Assembly (NCBI RefSeq): GCF_000021945.1
Contig: NC_011831.1
Coordinates: forward strand, 3,113,353-3,177,352
Reading direction: 5' to 3'
DNA: 64,000 nt
Origin: Chloroflexus aggregans DSM 9485
GTDB lineage: Bacteria > Chloroflexota > Chloroflexia > Chloroflexales > Chloroflexaceae
The position numbers and the translations under genes are program-made. Every line of letters starts with the position of its first letter. Positions within the stretch are counted from its first letter, which is position 1. Positions 17,536 to 25,495 of the stretch are shown here, in pieces. The notes under the pieces are model-generated. The model did no database searches, was not told the origin of the DNA, and saw only the letters and a list, made by a program, of their open reading frames with translations.

Positions 17536-19062
17536 ATGACGAACGAAAGCCCTATCAGTGAACGAGAGCGTGAAATCTTGCGCCTCGTCGCTACCGGTGC
17601 TACCAATCAGCAGATCGCAGTTGCTTTAAATATTAGTGTCAATACGGTCAAGGTGCATCTGCGGAATATCTTTGCCAAGATCGGCGTTGAGTCGCGAACT
17701 GAGGCCACGGTGTATGCTATTCGGACCGGGATTGTCACCGTTGGCGAGACAGAAACCGTGATCAACGATGAGACGTTGGCTCCCGGAGAGAAGCCGGTCA
17801 CCACCGAGCCGGTATTTGCGCCAACCCCTGTAGAACCTGAACCGCTCATCACTGCGCCATCGGCGGACGAGGCGTCGTCTGTGCGTGCCGAAGGAGCAGA
17901 GCCGGTCGCCACCGAGCCGGTATTTGCGCCAACCCCTGTAGAACCTGAACCGCTCATCACTGCGCCATCGGCGACTGAGGCTTCACCTGTGCTTGCCGAA
18001 CCGGTTCCATCCCCGCTACCGGCACCTGAATTGACCCCATCTGCTCAACCACAATCTCAGGCTGTGCGCAAATGGCTTTGGCCGGTTGGATTGGTGGTTG
18101 TGCTCATCATAGCTGTCATCTTTTTCGTGAATACGCGCTTAGTGGCTAATCCACCATTACCCGTCGTCCCGACCACATCTGGTCTTATCGATTCCACCCA
18201 ACGTTGGTTTATTCGCCAGCCGCTCGGCGAGCCGCGCGATCATTTTGCGCTTGCCGGTTACGATCTTGAGCGACGACTCTATGTTATTGGTGGCATGCGC
18301 AACAACACCGTCGTTGCCACCGTCGATCGCTACGATCCCGATACCAATCGCTGGGTAACCCTCACCGATAAGCCAACCGCAGTGAGCTATGCCCGCGCCA
18401 TCACCCTCCGTGGTCAAATCTTTGTGCCCGGTGGTGAAGACGAGCGCGGGACGGTCAGTGACCGGCTTGAGATTTACGATCCGCGTGAACAGCGTTGGTA
18501 CAGCGGTGCTCCCTTACCCGCACCGCGGAGCCGCTACGCCCTGGTTGCGTGGGAAGGTCAATTGTACCTCATCGGCGGGTGGGATGGCACGACGATTCGG
18601 GCTGAAGTCTTTATCTACGATCCGGTGCTCGACCGTTGGGAGACGGGGCCGCCGTTACCACAGCCACGGCAACAGGCCGGTGTAACCATTGCCAATGGGC
18701 GACTATACCTGATCGGCGGTGAAGGTGACAACGGCCCGTTGCGCGAGAGCGCATGGCTCGAACCACCGAACAGTCCGAGTCGGCGTTGGATGATCATTGC
18801 CCCTTTGCCGCAGCCGATCGCGCGCCCGGCAGTGATTGGTCTTTCAAACACCTTGTTAGTCTTCGATAGCGAACGCCGCGAAAGTCTCTCGTATGACATC
18901 GCTGCCGATGCATGGAGTAAGGTGCCGTTGCCGGCAGACGCGCAAGTGTTTCCCGATGCCGTCTTGCTCGGTTCAAACGTCTATTTCGTCGGCGATAGCC
19001 GCGCACAAGGCACATTGAGCGAGTATCGCGCCTTATACGTCATCTTCATCCCCGGCCAGTAG
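17536..19062 (+). CDS. LuxR-type HTH protein with TM anchor and extracytoplasmic kelch propeller
   Basis: Start placed at the ATG at 17536 (MTNESPISERER); GGAG lies rather far upstream (14 nt). 508 aa. Residues 5-66 are a complete LuxR/GerE helix-turn-helix (SEREREILRLVATG, IAVALNISVNTVKVHLRNIF, ESRTEATVYAI). Residues about 70-178 form a Pro/Glu-rich linker containing a 36-residue direct repeat. One transmembrane helix follows (about 182-198, VGLVVVLIIAVIFFV). The rest, about 215-505, is a kelch propeller with repeats such as LYVIGGMRN, FVPGGEDERG, LYLIGGWDGT and LYLIGGEGDNG and conserved GG plus Trp. Topology predicts DNA binding inside and a ligand-binding propeller outside, a one-protein transmembrane regulator. 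Its 3' end overlaps the convergent GT4 gene by 17 nt. Confidence 0.88.
   Translation: MTNESPISEREREILRLVATGATNQQIAVALNISVNTVKVHLRNIFAKIGVESRTEATVYAIRTGIVTVGETETVINDETLAPGEKPVTTEPVFAPTPVEPEPLITAPSADEASSVRAEGAEPVATEPVFAPTPVEPEPLITAPSATEASPVLAEPVPSPLPAPELTPSAQPQSQAVRKWLWPVGLVVVLIIAVIFFVNTRLVANPPLPVVPTTSGLIDSTQRWFIRQPLGEPRDHFALAGYDLERRLYVIGGMRNNTVVATVDRYDPDTNRWVTLTDKPTAVSYARAITLRGQIFVPGGEDERGTVSDRLEIYDPREQRWYSGAPLPAPRSRYALVAWEGQLYLIGGWDGTTIRAEVFIYDPVLDRWETGPPLPQPRQQAGVTIANGRLYLIGGEGDNGPLRESAWLEPPNSPSRRWMIIAPLPQPIARPAVIGLSNTLLVFDSERRESLSYDIAADAWSKVPLPADAQVFPDAVLLGSNVYFVGDSRAQGTLSEYRALYVIFIPGQ
17793..17973 (+). repeat. Intragenic direct repeat, two copies offset by 108 bp
   Basis: Two nearly identical copies begin at about 17793 and 17901 and encode the same linker segment (TEPVFAPTPVEPEPLITAPSA). 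The offset of 108 bp keeps the reading frame (36 codons). Identity is almost perfect over about 70 bp, which points to a recent tandem duplication in the linker of the LuxR-kelch protein. Confidence 0.85.
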
Positions 19063-20254
19063 GACGGGAAGGGTAGACCCTGATCCACTGCTCGCCTAAC
19101 CGATCCCAGTCATACCGCCGGGCCTGTGCGACCGCTGCTGCCGCCATAGCCATGCGCCGTACTGGGTCGGCGAGCAATTCATTGATGGCTATGGCCAGCG
19201 CTTGTGCGTCACCGGGACGCACGACCATCCCCGCCGCACCGAAGTCAAGCATCTCAGCCCGATCACCGACATCACCGGTGATGACCGGGACGCCTAGTGC
19301 CAGACTCTCGATCAGTTTGAGTGGTGAACGTGCGCGGGCGACGGCGTCATCGTAGACCGGATCAACACTCAGATCGGCGAGGGCCAGTAACCCGCGCACC
19401 GTTGCGTGTGGCACGTGTCCGGTGAAGATGACGCGATCGCGCCACGGTTGGCGCGCAACATTCGCTTGCACGGCAGCCAAATCCTCACCACCACCAATAA
19501 TGAGTAGACGTGCCGTAGGATGGTGCAACACTACCTGCGCGAATGCCGCTATCAAGAGATCAACAGGATGGTTGTGCAGGGCAATCGTTCCAACGTAAGC
19601 GATGACCGGTCCTTTGTCGAGGCCCAGCGCGTGCGCAAGCGCTGTGCGGATTGTGTCCGGTGGCACGGTGAATTGCGCGATTGCTACCCCGTTGGGAACG
19701 ATCACGCATGGTTTGCCGGGTTGTCCCAGTTGTGCGGCAAGATAGTGCGTATTGACAGTAATACCGACAGCAAGGCGCGGCAGCAGCCATTGCCAGAAGG
19801 CAAACATCGCCCGCTGCCAACCGGCGGTCAGGCGATTGGCAGTCACTTCATCGTCGTCACAATCAACAAAAAAGGATTTTCGGCGCAACAGGCATACCGC
19901 AATAAGTGCCGCCATACCATTAATCGGCTGCGGTTTGCCCAGATGGTAGTAATCTGCCGGCGAACAGAGTACTCCCCAGATCAGGCCTAACGTCGAACGG
20001 ATCACCACCCACAGCAAGGCGAGTGGACTGAAACGCACTGTCGTGTTGCCGGTTTTGCGGGCATGCATCTGACCCACATACCAGACTTCGACCCCATCGG
20101 CGACGAAGCGACGTGGGTGACAGGTAGCGAAATCGGGATGCAAGGCCAACAGACGCACCTGCCACCCACGCCGAACCAGACCGCGCGCGATATTGAAATA
20201 CCGCCGGCCCGACGGTCGGTCGATACCCATTGGGAGGAGAAACACGATCCGCAC
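19046..20254 (-). CDS. Glycosyltransferase family 4
   Basis: 402 aa; GTG start 1 nt after the stop of the upstream GT4 gene, with AAAGGA about 10 nt before it. The N-terminus IVFLLPMGIDRPSGRRYFNIARGLVRRGW is the donor/acceptor-side Rossmann domain of GT-B enzymes. The C-terminal domain has IAYVGTIALHNHPVDLLIAAF, LLIIGGGEDLAAVQANV and PLKLIESLALGVPVITGD, the GT4 Glu-containing (EX7E-like) nucleotide-sugar site. It would transfer a hexose from an activated donor to a lipid- or glycan-bound acceptor on the cytoplasmic face. It follows another GT4 and a GT-C-like polytopic protein in one operon, suggesting one glycan pathway. Confidence 0.88.
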   Translation of the reverse strand: MRIVFLLPMGIDRPSGRRYFNIARGLVRRGWQVRLLALHPDFATCHPRRFVADGVEVWYVGQMHARKTGNTTVRFSPLALLWVVIRSTLGLIWGVLCSPADYYHLGKPQPINGMAALIAVCLLRRKSFFVDCDDDEVTANRLTAGWQRAMFAFWQWLLPRLAVGITVNTHYLAAQLGQPGKPCVIVPNGVAIAQFTVPPDTIRTALAHALGLDKGPVIAYVGTIALHNHPVDLLIAAFAQVVLHHPTARLLIIGGGEDLAAVQANVARQPWRDRVIFTGHVPHATVRGLLALADLSVDPVYDDAVARARSPLKLIESLALGVPVITGDVGDRAEMLDFGAAGMVVRPGDAQALAIAINELLADPVRRMAMAAAAVAQARRYDWDRLGEQWIRVYPSRPTGRG

Positions 20255-20255
20255 G

Positions 20256-21416
20256 TTAGGTTGTTCCTTTCAACTCACGCGCGAGATTGGCGATAATCTG
20301 AACCAACCGCGGCCACGACTCGGCTCGTTCGGCAGCCGCTGTTTGTAGATTCGCCGTAAAGCGTGGCCCCAAATCCTCGTGAAAATAGCGAATAATCGCC
20401 TTTGCCAGCGCATGAGCATCTTGCGGCGGCACAATCAAGCCGTTCACCCCATCTTGCACAACCTCAAGCAACCCACCGACATGCGTGGTGATGACCGGTT
20501 TGGTCGCACCGAACGCTAACTGTACTACACCGCTCTGAGTTGCGGAAATATAAGGTAAAACTACGACATCAGCCGCGGCAAAGATCGTCGGAAGCTCTTC
20601 ATTTGCCACGTAACGATTCTCGAAGGTAATATACGGAGCAACATCAAACTCTTCGGCATAGCGCTGATAGTAGGCCGGTGATCCCCATATTTCACCAACG
20701 ACCACCAGATGTACATCAAGATGTTTGCGTACTTCGGCCAGGGCTTGGATTAAATATTCAAGACCTTTATATGGTCGCACAAAGCCAAAAAAGAGCAACA
20801 CCCGTCGTTGCTCGGGGATGCCCCATTGTGTGCGCAAGTATGTAATGGTTGCCGTCGGTGTCTCGGTCAAGATAGGTTCGTATGTTGGAAGAAAGGCCTT
20901 GACGATCCGGACATCCGGTGCCAATGCTCGTGCCCGATAGTAATCGGGATCGCTATGGACAATAAGCGCATCGGCACGCCGCAAGACGGTGGATGTCAAG
21001 CGACGGTCGATTATACCACCGCCATCGTGGGGTAAGACGTTGTGGCAAATGATAGCAATGTTCGTGGGCGGTGGGCGTTTGAGCAGACTGGAAATCACCG
21101 TAAGACTCGGCGTCCAGTACGGAACCCACCATTGCAGCAACAGCAGATCGGGCCGGTCGGCCCGCACGCGCCGCACTAACTGCCACCACGTCAGCGGGTT
21201 CATCGGATCGAGCACATACTCACACGCCACCCGCAACGGGTTCGCGCTCGGATCACGGTCACTCCGACCGGGAAAGAGCCATGATGGATACTGACGAGTA
21301 AAGGAATAGAAGAAGGTGGTGTGACCGGCTGAACGCAAGTGGCGTACCAGCAACGTCGTATACTGTGCAATCCCACCACGAAAAGGGTACGTCGGACCAA
21401 CAACTGCAAGACGCAC
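20256..21416 (-). CDS. Glycosyltransferase family 4
   Basis: Start set at the GTG at 21416 (LAVVGPTYPFRGGIAQYT after Met-Arg), which overlaps the upstream stop codon by one base and has GGAGA 8-9 nt before it; a TTG at 21431 is less likely. 386 aa with GT-B fold: N-terminal GGIAQYTTLLVRHLRSAGH, central VLLFFGFVRPYKGLEYLIQAL, and C-terminal ADVVVLPYISATQSGVVQLAFG with PVITTHVGGLLEVVQDGVNGLIVPP, which are the donor-binding segments of GT4 enzymes. It contains the acidic GT4 region in modified form (SATQSGVVQLA instead of EGFGLVLLEA), as seen in some mannosyl/glucosyltransferases. Substrate unknown. Second gene of a three-gene glycan operon. Confidence 0.88.
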   Translation of the reverse strand: MRLAVVGPTYPFRGGIAQYTTLLVRHLRSAGHTTFFYSFTRQYPSWLFPGRSDRDPSANPLRVACEYVLDPMNPLTWWQLVRRVRADRPDLLLLQWWVPYWTPSLTVISSLLKRPPPTNIAIICHNVLPHDGGGIIDRRLTSTVLRRADALIVHSDPDYYRARALAPDVRIVKAFLPTYEPILTETPTATITYLRTQWGIPEQRRVLLFFGFVRPYKGLEYLIQALAEVRKHLDVHLVVVGEIWGSPAYYQRYAEEFDVAPYITFENRYVANEELPTIFAAADVVVLPYISATQSGVVQLAFGATKPVITTHVGGLLEVVQDGVNGLIVPPQDAHALAKAIIRYFHEDLGPRFTANLQTAAAERAESWPRLVQIIANLARELKGTT

Positions 21417-23473
21417 TAGCGGATTCTCCAAATACTCACGCCATCTTGGCGATAGATAAGCTCATACAACGGTGTGGCGTCAATTTGCGCCGGATCGAGA
21501 TATTCGCCGGGCGGATTAGCCGCCGGGCCATTGTACAGATACGCAAAACCAAGTGAGCGGAGCGCTGCTGCCGCTTCTGCACTCCCAATGGGAAACTGTT
21601 GTACGGCCTGATGCTGCTCGCGAATGATCTGCAACATGTTTGGTGGATCGATTGCCTCAAAACCGACGGCCATCGGCAGCAGATTAGTTCGTCGTCCGGT
21701 CAGCAAGGTCAACCACCAGCCCCCATCGCTACCGGCGTAAACATAGCCACCGTAGGCTGCAAACCCGTTAACGAAAACCGCTGCATCTGGTGGGAGATGA
21801 TCGCGAATCCATGCTGCGGCTTTCAGATCGGCAGGGGTGGCAAGTTGGTAGGCCGGATCGAGGATCGTCGCCTGAAAATACGATCCCCACCCGACAATGA
21901 GGAGACCACTCCCCAGGTGGACGGCAACGAGTGCAGTTGCAGCGTGACGAGGCAGGGTGATCATCAGGCGTGCGATCAGCCTGAACAGCGCCACGATACC
22001 CGCACCGGCAGCCGGTGCAATCGCCATATACGCACCGATCAGGACGGTAAATGAAGTAATCAAACCCTGTCCGTTCAAGCCGATCAATTGCGGGTTAGCG
22101 GCCACCCATGCGAAACCGGCCCAGAGCGCGAGCACAATCCCACCGAGCTGTCGTCGCCAGAGCAGACTACCCAAGCCCAACGCGGCCAAAGGGAAGAGAC
22201 CATGCTGAAATGCTGCCCCGACGGTTTCGGGTGAAAAAGGATTACTGGCTTCACTATTGTTGAGGACGAGGTTCGTAGCCAGTCGCGTGATCTGCCCCTC
22301 TCGTACTCGCCAGAGCCAAGGTAATGCTAGCAGCAGTGCGCCGATAGCACCGATGGCTCCTACCGTCAGGAAGCGGATCAATGATCGACGTTCGATTGGC
22401 CAAGCCGTCACGAGCACCGTTACCGTGTAGGCCACCAGCAAGCAGATCGCAAGGATCGCTACCCGGTAATGACTGACCGCCAGGCCGGCACCGGTGATTA
22501 TTGCCAGGACCAACTGGTGCGCTAACTGTCTCCATGACCGTTGTAGGTGCAATGCACCATCGATCACCGTCAGCCAAGCCATCGCCGCCGCCGGTAGTAC
22601 CGTCTGACCGGCTAACTGTGTGTAGCGTCCCCAATTGACGTAATAAGCCGGGTACACACTCACAAAGCCCACGATCACAGCCGCCCACAAACCGGTCAGA
22701 CGTGAATTGGTAAGACGAGTGGACAGCAAATACATCAGCGGGACTGCCAAACCATTCATCACCTGTCCCGTCCAGATCACCGCTTGGGTTGCCGGGATAC
22801 CGGCGAGCCAATGCCACCAGGCACCCATCGCGTGGAACGCATAGTGATAGGTGAAGGTGACGGCAGGAGCATAAGGTTCCCATGATCGGAACAGGCCGCC
22901 GTGGTCGATGAGGAGCTGGGTGATCACCGTATGATGATACGAATCGCCGTAAAACCCAAGCGGTACATCACGTACAAGAAACAAGCGTACCGCACAGGCT
23001 GCACCGGTTAGAAAGATCAACACCCATCCGATCAGATGGTGGCGTGGTTGAATTGGTAGAGCAGCTTGTCGCCAATTGCCTGAAGCGGGAGCGGTTCGGC
23101 GTATCGCCGATGTCTGCGGCCACAAGGCCAGTACCGCACAGCCACCGATAACCAACCAGGCAGACAGTCCATTCCAGCGCCAGCCGATAGGTTCACTAAA
23201 CAGGAGAATGAGAGGAAGGACCGCGCAACTCAGACTTGCCGAGTATGCCAGGCGTTCAAACCCATGCAACGGGCTAGGGTGGAGCCAACGTAAGAGGGCT
23301 AACCCCGGTAGGGTAAACAGCATCCCGCCGCTGATTACGACCAATGGCGTGCTGAAGAATGACCACGGTAGCCACCAAAGCAATCCCGGTACGGCTATGC
23401 TGATCATTGCCGCCAGCCAAATTGCTGCCAGCCAGATCGTTGTGCGCGAGGAAGTGAGTTTGCCGGCAATCAT
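21416..23473 (-). CDS. Large polytopic membrane protein, GT-C-like (paralogue of the gene at 12005-14065)
   Basis: Start set at the ATG at 23473 (MIAGKLTSSRTTIWL), giving 685 aa, the same length as the paralogue at 12005; the frame is open 29 codons further upstream without support. About 13 hydrophobic helices. The first long external loop reads LGFYGDSYHHTVITQLL, followed by FTYHYAFHAMGAWWHWL and VYPAYYVNWGRYTQLAG. The C-terminal tail has WIRDHLPPDAAVFVNGFAAY and DGGWWLTLLTGRRTN. These are shared with the 12005 protein. Topology fits a GT-C glycosyltransferase or a flippase-like protein acting on a lipid-linked sugar. It heads an operon with two GT4 genes. No Shine-Dalgarno seen at the chosen start. 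Confidence 0.72.
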   Translation of the reverse strand: MIAGKLTSSRTTIWLAAIWLAAMISIAVPGLLWWLPWSFFSTPLVVISGGMLFTLPGLALLRWLHPSPLHGFERLAYSASLSCAVLPLILLFSEPIGWRWNGLSAWLVIGGCAVLALWPQTSAIRRTAPASGNWRQAALPIQPRHHLIGWVLIFLTGAACAVRLFLVRDVPLGFYGDSYHHTVITQLLIDHGGLFRSWEPYAPAVTFTYHYAFHAMGAWWHWLAGIPATQAVIWTGQVMNGLAVPLMYLLSTRLTNSRLTGLWAAVIVGFVSVYPAYYVNWGRYTQLAGQTVLPAAAMAWLTVIDGALHLQRSWRQLAHQLVLAIITGAGLAVSHYRVAILAICLLVAYTVTVLVTAWPIERRSLIRFLTVGAIGAIGALLLALPWLWRVREGQITRLATNLVLNNSEASNPFSPETVGAAFQHGLFPLAALGLGSLLWRRQLGGIVLALWAGFAWVAANPQLIGLNGQGLITSFTVLIGAYMAIAPAAGAGIVALFRLIARLMITLPRHAATALVAVHLGSGLLIVGWGSYFQATILDPAYQLATPADLKAAAWIRDHLPPDAAVFVNGFAAYGGYVYAGSDGGWWLTLLTGRRTNLLPMAVGFEAIDPPNMLQIIREQHQAVQQFPIGSAEAAAALRSLGFAYLYNGPAANPPGEYLDPAQIDATPLYELIYRQDGVSIWRIR

Positions 23474-23568
23474 GACAACCGCGTTCGATGACCAACGTCC
23501 ACACACTGCAAGCCCGTTTATTGTAGCACGCCTACGTGTTCGTCGATCAACACGGTGCAACGCTCGAT

Positions 23569-24318
23569 TTACGCATTAAACTGTGACCAGAAGAGCCGCT
23601 CGTATTCGCGTGCAGCCTGATCAACTTTTTCTTTCGACATCAGGTTCATCCGCACGAGGAGTTGACCGATACTTAACCGTTTGCCTTGCATATCAAGCCT
23701 AATCTGCTCGGCCAAGACATCTTCCAATTGGGCTACGGTAATGTAACCTTTCTCCACGAGATACTCACCCAACACCTGCGGTGCAGTGCGTGCTCGACTG
23801 CGCTCTTGTTGTTGGATGATCAAGGCCTTGGCCAGCTTTGCCGGAGTGATTAATCCGCGCTTCAAAAGTAACTGGCCCAGCCGTCGATCGGATTTCAGCA
23901 AACTTGTCCGTCGTTGCTCAGACAACGCTTCGTGTAGTTCAGCTTCACTAATCGCACCAATCGAGACCAAAATATCGCCGATCAGTCGTGGTTTGGGCGG
24001 TTCGTGGAAATAAGACGTTTTTACATCGCTCAGCAAGCGTTTGGTGTGGATTTCGTTCAAGCGCTGTTGGGCAAATACGTCAGACGGATCAAGGGCGAGT
24101 CGCGATTCCAAATAGGCAATAGCGAGTTCTTCATTGTCTGGATCGAGGACCGCAGCGCGTTCGAGACAATCTTTGCGCTGCCGTGGATCCTGCACGAGTT
24201 TGCTCAGTGCCAGCCACGCATCGCGACATTGATAGCCTTCGATCAAATGCTGACGGATCATCACGAGATCGTTATTATGGACAGCGACAAATGGGCATGG
24301 AACCGGGCACTGTTTCAT
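23569..24318 (-). CDS. Protein with four MshEN-like (GspE N-terminal) repeats, possible c-di-GMP binder
   Basis: Start set at the ATG at 24318 (MKQCPVPC) because AAGGT lies 9 nt upstream; the frame is open to 24372. 249 aa. Residues about 35-90 look like a short TPR-type helical pair (AWLALSKLVQDPRQRKDCLERAAVLDP). Four copies of the helix-hairpin found at the N-terminus of type II secretion/pilus ATPases follow: LIGDILVSIGAISEAELHEAL (about 112), RLGQLLLKRGLITPAKLAKAL (146), VLGEYLVEKGYITVAQLEDVL (182) and SIGQLLVRMNLMSKEKVDQA (216). In MshE this motif binds c-di-GMP. No ATPase domain is attached, so it may be an adaptor or stand-alone receptor. Divergent from hom. Confidence 0.75.
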   Translation of the reverse strand: MKQCPVPCPFVAVHNNDLVMIRQHLIEGYQCRDAWLALSKLVQDPRQRKDCLERAAVLDPDNEELAIAYLESRLALDPSDVFAQQRLNEIHTKRLLSDVKTSYFHEPPKPRLIGDILVSIGAISEAELHEALSEQRRTSLLKSDRRLGQLLLKRGLITPAKLAKALIIQQQERSRARTAPQVLGEYLVEKGYITVAQLEDVLAEQIRLDMQGKRLSIGQLLVRMNLMSKEKVDQAAREYERLFWSQFNA

Positions 24319-24438
24319 GACAGGCGACCTTAGATGAGTAATGTAACTTCGTTGTGATGTGAAGTACCTCACCGCTAGAACAGATAGAATATAGCTTTAT
24401 ATTATACATGCCTACCGTACTGTTGCCTAGGAGTTGTT

Positions 24439-25491
24439 ATGGTTATCGTAAACACCATCGTTACCGGTTTAGGTAACATTGGGCGGACCCTGCTTGAGTT
24501 GCTAGCTCGTGATCCTGATCGGTTATTGCGCCGATACGGTTTTACCCTGCGCATCGTAGGAGTAGCCGACTCTACGGGGGTAGCCCTCGATCCGGCCGGG
24601 CTTGATCCATCGGCGGTTATTGCGGCGAAACGGCAGGGATTAGGGGCACGCTCATTATCAGCCTTTCGTCCCGATCTGGATGTGGTTGCGCTTGCTGCAA
24701 CGGCTGCGTATGATCTGTTACTAGAAGCCACACCTACGAACCTCCGCGACGGTCAGCCTGCGCTCGATATTGTGCGGGCTGCGTTACGTCGTGGGAAGCC
24801 GGCAGTGCTCGCCAGTAAGGGGCCGTTGGTACTCGCCTTTGCCGAATTGGCCGCTCTGAGCGATTGGGCCGATGATCTCTCACCGCGCAGTCCGCGCCCG
24901 GCGCTACGTTTCTCCGGCGCTGTGGGTGGCGCGCTACCAACCATCAACTTCGGTTGCCGTGATCTGGCCGGTGCGCAGATCGAACGGGCCGAGTTGGTTG
25001 TGAACAGCACCACGCAAGTCATCCTCGAACAGATGGCCGCCGGCGCCGATTTTGCCACCGCCCTGGCCGAAGCCCAACGACAGGGGATCGTCGAACCGGA
25101 CTCATCACTTGACGTTGATGGCTGGGATGCTGCCAACAAGCTGGTGATCTTTGCCAATGCAGTGCTCAGGCAGCCAACAACCCTATCCGATGTAACGGTG
25201 CGCGGGATTCGAGAGGTGACGACAGCGGATCTGGCAGCAGCTTGGGGCGCCGGTGGTCGGGTGTCGTTAGTAGCGCTGGCCGAGCGTCAACCTGATGGTC
25301 GTTACGCCCTGTCAGTTGCCCCAACCGTCCTTGGTCGCGAACATCCACTCGCCCGCTTAGCCCGGGGTGAGATGGGATTTGTGATATATACCGATACCGC
25401 CGGTCGTTCGACGATCAGCAGTCTCGAAGACGGGCCGTTGGGCACGTGTCAAGCGATGGTACGTGATGTAATCGAGATTATGCGGCGCTAG
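24439..25491 (+). CDS. hom: Homoserine dehydrogenase
   Basis: Reduces aspartate semialdehyde to homoserine with NAD(P)H, the branch point to threonine, methionine and isoleucine. 350 aa with TAGGAG before the ATG. The N-terminal Rossmann motif is VTGLGNIGRTLLELLAR. ASKGPLVLAFAELAAL corresponds to the family ANK.P/ASKGPL segment. The catalytic domain carries FSGAVGGALPTINFGC (substrate loop), NSTTQVILEQMAAGADFATALAEAQRQG and EPDSSLDVDGWDAANKLVIFAN, where the Asp/Lys pair of the family active site lies. No C-terminal ACT domain is present, so feedback inhibition by threonine is less likely than in the long form. Convergent with the MalT-like regulator; 4 nt separate the stops. Confidence 0.92.
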   Translation: MVIVNTIVTGLGNIGRTLLELLARDPDRLLRRYGFTLRIVGVADSTGVALDPAGLDPSAVIAAKRQGLGARSLSAFRPDLDVVALAATAAYDLLLEATPTNLRDGQPALDIVRAALRRGKPAVLASKGPLVLAFAELAALSDWADDLSPRSPRPALRFSGAVGGALPTINFGCRDLAGAQIERAELVVNSTTQVILEQMAAGADFATALAEAQRQGIVEPDSSLDVDGWDAANKLVIFANAVLRQPTTLSDVTVRGIREVTTADLAAAWGAGGRVSLVALAERQPDGRYALSVAPTVLGREHPLARLARGEMGFVIYTDTAGRSTISSLEDGPLGTCQAMVRDVIEIMRR

Positions 25492-25495
25492 GTCG

